A DNA stretch of 7,283 nucleotides from an uncultured Oscillospiraceae bacterium (GTDB taxonomy: Bacteria; Bacillota; Clostridia; Oscillospirales; Oscillospiraceae), in NCBI GenBank assembly GCA_905236265.1, contig CAJOOV010000172.1, positions 1-7,283 on the forward strand. Direction: 5' to 3'. Made by a program: the position numbers and the translations under genes. Every line of letters starts with the position of its first letter. The stretch's first letter is position 1. The notes under the pieces are model-generated. The model was not told the origin of the DNA. It worked only from the letters and a program-made list of their open reading frames with translations, and did not search any database. This document shows, piece after piece, positions 5,341 to 7,283 of the stretch.

Positions 5341-7136
5341 TTTTCTTTCCCCTGCCGGGAGGCATCATACAGCGTGAGCAGTTCCTCGGCGCTGCCTCTG
5401 AGCCGCTGGATCTGGGCTCGCAGCTCATCGGCGCTGCCCTGCTCCGCCCGCTCCGGCCTGCAGCGGTGGAGCAGGCGCTCCAGATTGGCCAGATCGCCCT
5501 TGATCTCGCTGCGCTTTGTGCGGCTCAAATCGTTCCCACACACCCGCAGCGCCTGCTTCGTGCGGTTTGCCAGCTCCTCCCCCTGATTGCGCAGCTCCAG
5601 CACCTCCCGGCGCAGACCGTCCGTGTGCTCGTACTGCTCTGCGTCCCGGATGACCTGCTGGATCTCCTCCTCGCTGAGGTTGGAGCTGGAGGAGATGGTG
5701 ATGCCCTGCGCCCGTCCTGTGTCAAGGTCTCTGGCGCTCACCTTCAGAATGCCGTTGGTGTCCAAATCAAAGGTCACTTCAATCTGGGGAATGCCCCGCA
5801 GGGCGCGCTTGATGCCGGTGAGCTTGAATTTTCCGATGGTCTTGTTGTCCCGAGCCATGGGGCGCTCCCCCTGCAGGACGTGGATTTCCACATTGGTCTG
5901 GAAATTGGCGGCGGTGGTAAAAATCTGGGAATAGCGCACCGGGAGGGTGGAATTGCGGGTAATCAGCCTTGTCGCCACCCCGCCCACCGTCTCGATGGAC
6001 AGGGAAAGGGGGGTCACATCCAGCAGGAGAATCTCCCCCCCGGCGGCGTTGGGGGAGATACCGCTCTCCGAATGACCCAGCGTCGCCCCCTGAATGGCGG
6101 CGCCCAGCGCCACGCACTCGTCCGGGTTCAGTCCCTTGCTGGGCTGCATCCCCACCAGAGAGCGGACATGCTCCTGTACCGCAGGGATACGGGTGGAGCC
6201 ACCCACCAGCAGCACCTTGCTCAGCTCTCCCACCCTCAGCCCTGCGTCGTTCAGCGCAGTTTTGACGGGCAGGGTGGTGCGCTCCACCAGATCACGGGTG
6301 AGCTGTTCAAACAGGCTCCGGGTCACCGTCAGCTCCAGATGCAGCGGTCCTGACCGGTTCTGTGCCAGAAAGGGCAGGTTTACCACGGTGGAGGTGGAGG
6401 CAGACAGCTCGCACTTGGCCTTCTCCGCCGCCTCCCGTATGCGCTGCATGGCGGCGGGGTCCTTTGCGGCGTTGTATTTCGTCTGCTGTTTGAACTCACT
6501 CACCAGATAGTTGCAAAGCCGCTGGTCAAAGTCGTCGCCCCCCAGATGGTTGTCCCCGCAGGTGGCAAGCACTTCGATCACGCCCTCCCCGATCTCGATG
6601 ATGGACACGTCAAAGGTGCCCCCGCCCAGATCATAGACCATAATCTTCTGGCTCTCGGCGTGATCCAGCCCATAGGCAAGGGCGGCGGCGGTGGGTTCGT
6701 TGATGATACGGCGGACATTCAGCCCTGCCATGCGCCCGGCATCCTTGGTGGCCTGACGCTGTACGTCGTTGAAATAGGCGGGGACGGTAATCACAGCATC
6801 TGTGACCTCCTCCCCCAGATAAGCCTCGGCATCCTCCTTCAGCTTGCGCAGGATCATGGCGCTGATCTCCTGAGGCGATCTGCGCTTTCCGCCCACCTCC
6901 GGGCGGTTCTCCGTGCCCATCAGTCTTTTGATGGAGGAGATGGTGCCGGAGGCGTTGGTAATCGCCTGACGCTTGGCATACTCCCCCACCAGCCGCTGGC
7001 CGTCTTTGGAAAAGGCGACAATGCTGGGCGTGGTGCGGCTGCCCTGCGCATTGGGAATAATGACAGGTTTTCCCCCTTCCACCACAGCCACGCAGCTATT
7101 GGTGGTACCAAGATCAATTCCGATCATTGCACTCAT
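5328..7136 (-). CDS. dnaK: DnaK-type Hsp70 chaperone, probably an accessory paralog
   Basis: A 602-residue cytosolic ATP-driven chaperone. Nucleotide-binding domain, residues 1-368: phosphate-1 loop GIDLGTTNS (6-14), catalytic Lys70 in SSIKRLMG, VPAYFND (118-124), phosphate-2 DLGGGTFDV (169-177), GDNHLGGDDFD (194-204), adenosine motif LLVGGSTRIP (309-318). The linker LLLDVTPLSL (370-379) leads to a beta substrate-binding domain ending near 490, then a helical lid. It lacks the insertion of Gram-negative DnaK, as expected for Firmicutes. Against Bacillus DnaK recalled from memory, about nine extra residues (HSESGISPNAAGG region, 355-367) precede the linker, the usual LGIET is LSIET, and the C-terminus ends GKENGGS with no acidic tail. 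The ATG at 7134-7136 is preceded by GGAAGGGAA. No CIRCE element lies in the 147 bases upstream, and no grpE or dnaJ is in the window. It heads the xpaC-telA-TPM cluster. Confidence 0.95.
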   Translation of the reverse strand: MSAMIGIDLGTTNSCVAVVEGGKPVIIPNAQGSRTTPSIVAFSKDGQRLVGEYAKRQAITNASGTISSIKRLMGTENRPEVGGKRRSPQEISAMILRKLKEDAEAYLGEEVTDAVITVPAYFNDVQRQATKDAGRMAGLNVRRIINEPTAAALAYGLDHAESQKIMVYDLGGGTFDVSIIEIGEGVIEVLATCGDNHLGGDDFDQRLCNYLVSEFKQQTKYNAAKDPAAMQRIREAAEKAKCELSASTSTVVNLPFLAQNRSGPLHLELTVTRSLFEQLTRDLVERTTLPVKTALNDAGLRVGELSKVLLVGGSTRIPAVQEHVRSLVGMQPSKGLNPDECVALGAAIQGATLGHSESGISPNAAGGEILLLDVTPLSLSIETVGGVATRLITRNSTLPVRYSQIFTTAANFQTNVEIHVLQGERPMARDNKTIGKFKLTGIKRALRGIPQIEVTFDLDTNGILKVSARDLDTGRAQGITISSSSNLSEEEIQQVIRDAEQYEHTDGLRREVLELRNQGEELANRTKQALRVCGNDLSRTKRSEIKGDLANLERLLHRCRPERAEQGSADELRAQIQRLRGSAEELLTLYDASRQGKENGGS

Positions 7137-7162
7137 GGTAATTCCCTTCCCTGTTCCTGTAT

Positions 7163-7188
7163 GCCCCGTTTCCTCTGCCCTCCGGGGC
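7163..7188 (-). other. Possible leader hairpin upstream of dnaK
   Basis: GCCCCG (7163-7168) and CGGGGC (7183-7188) are complementary with a 14-base loop, inside the presumed dnaK leader. There is no T-tract, so it is not a terminator. It could shape the leader, but GC-rich 6-bp pairings arise easily by chance. Confidence 0.25.
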
Positions 7189-7221
7189 GGGGTGCGTCCT
7201 TCCGGTCATCCCATTTTCGTC

Positions 7222-7230
7222 ACTATATCA
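7222..7230 (-). promoter_or_regulatory. Possible extended -10 promoter for dnaK
   Basis: On the minus strand TGATATAGT gives an extended -10 (TG, one base, TATAGT). At 17-base spacing the -35 position reads ATAAAA (3/6). The surrounding stretch (7208-7270) is AT-rich compared with the coding sequence. It would give a leader of roughly 80 bases. The remaining right-edge sequence shows no gene and no heat-shock operator. Confidence 0.45.
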
Positions 7231-7283
7231 GACGGAAATGAAGTTTTTATGAATACAGCGTAAAATGTTTCGCCGCACAAGAA

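Noticed and set aside
5322..6353. Plus-strand open frame (343 codons) over dnaK
   Set aside because: Antisense to the substrate-binding half of DnaK; no independent coding signal.
7240..7266. Plus-strand TAAAAT (7261-7266) as a rightward divergent promoter
   Set aside because: No acceptable -35 box at 16-18 bases (the position reads ATGAAG) and no gene is visible to the right before the window ends.

Overview
The window looks like chromosomal DNA of a GC-rich, Gram-positive-type anaerobe, most probably a gut Clostridia member of the Oscillospiraceae/Ruminococcaceae kind. This is an inference from three things: the high GC of the genes, the purine-rich Shine-Dalgarno sites, and the gene families (a Bacillus-type DnaK and an XpaC/TelA pair, both typical of Firmicutes). 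There are six protein genes and no tRNA, rRNA, CRISPR array or transposase.

Left side (1-1525): the 3' half of valS (valyl-tRNA synthetase) runs on the + strand and ends in a strong hairpin terminator. It converges on a minus-strand Cof-type HAD phosphatase gene. The 249-base gap between them (1277-1525) has no gene but is packed with six successive inverted repeats. It is bounded by two identical 26-base copies of the terminator core, which looks like the scar of a small palindromic insertion or duplication.

Middle and right (1526-7283): five genes lie on the minus strand in transcription order: a dnaK-type Hsp70 (7136 to 5328), an xpaC-like membrane protein (5270 to 4614), telA/yaaN-like (4574 to 3423), a TPM-domain membrane protein with an Arg/Gly/Phe repeat tail (3376 to 2420), and the HAD phosphatase (2350 to 1526). 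Gaps are 57, 39, 46 and 69 bases. A near-consensus promoter (TTGACG, 17-base spacer, TATAAT) overlaps the dnaK stop codon, so xpaC-telA-TPM can be transcribed separately from dnaK. A hairpin with a T-tract closes the TPM gene only about 25 bases before the HAD start codon. HAD therefore has no obvious promoter of its own and may depend on read-through.

Functionally, the most interesting unit is the chaperone/XpaC/TelA/TPM cluster. XpaC-TelA is a known Firmicutes pair linked to envelope and toxic-anion stress. Here it sits behind an Hsp70 that looks like an accessory paralog (no visible CIRCE operator, no grpE or dnaJ in the window, an enlarged linker region, no acidic C-terminal tail) and in front of a membrane TPM protein whose repeat tail is predicted to face the cytosol. 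An envelope-stress module joining these four proteins is a reasonable hypothesis but is not shown by the sequence. dnaK has its own possible extended -10 promoter at 7222-7230; the remaining 147 bases at the right edge hold no visible gene.
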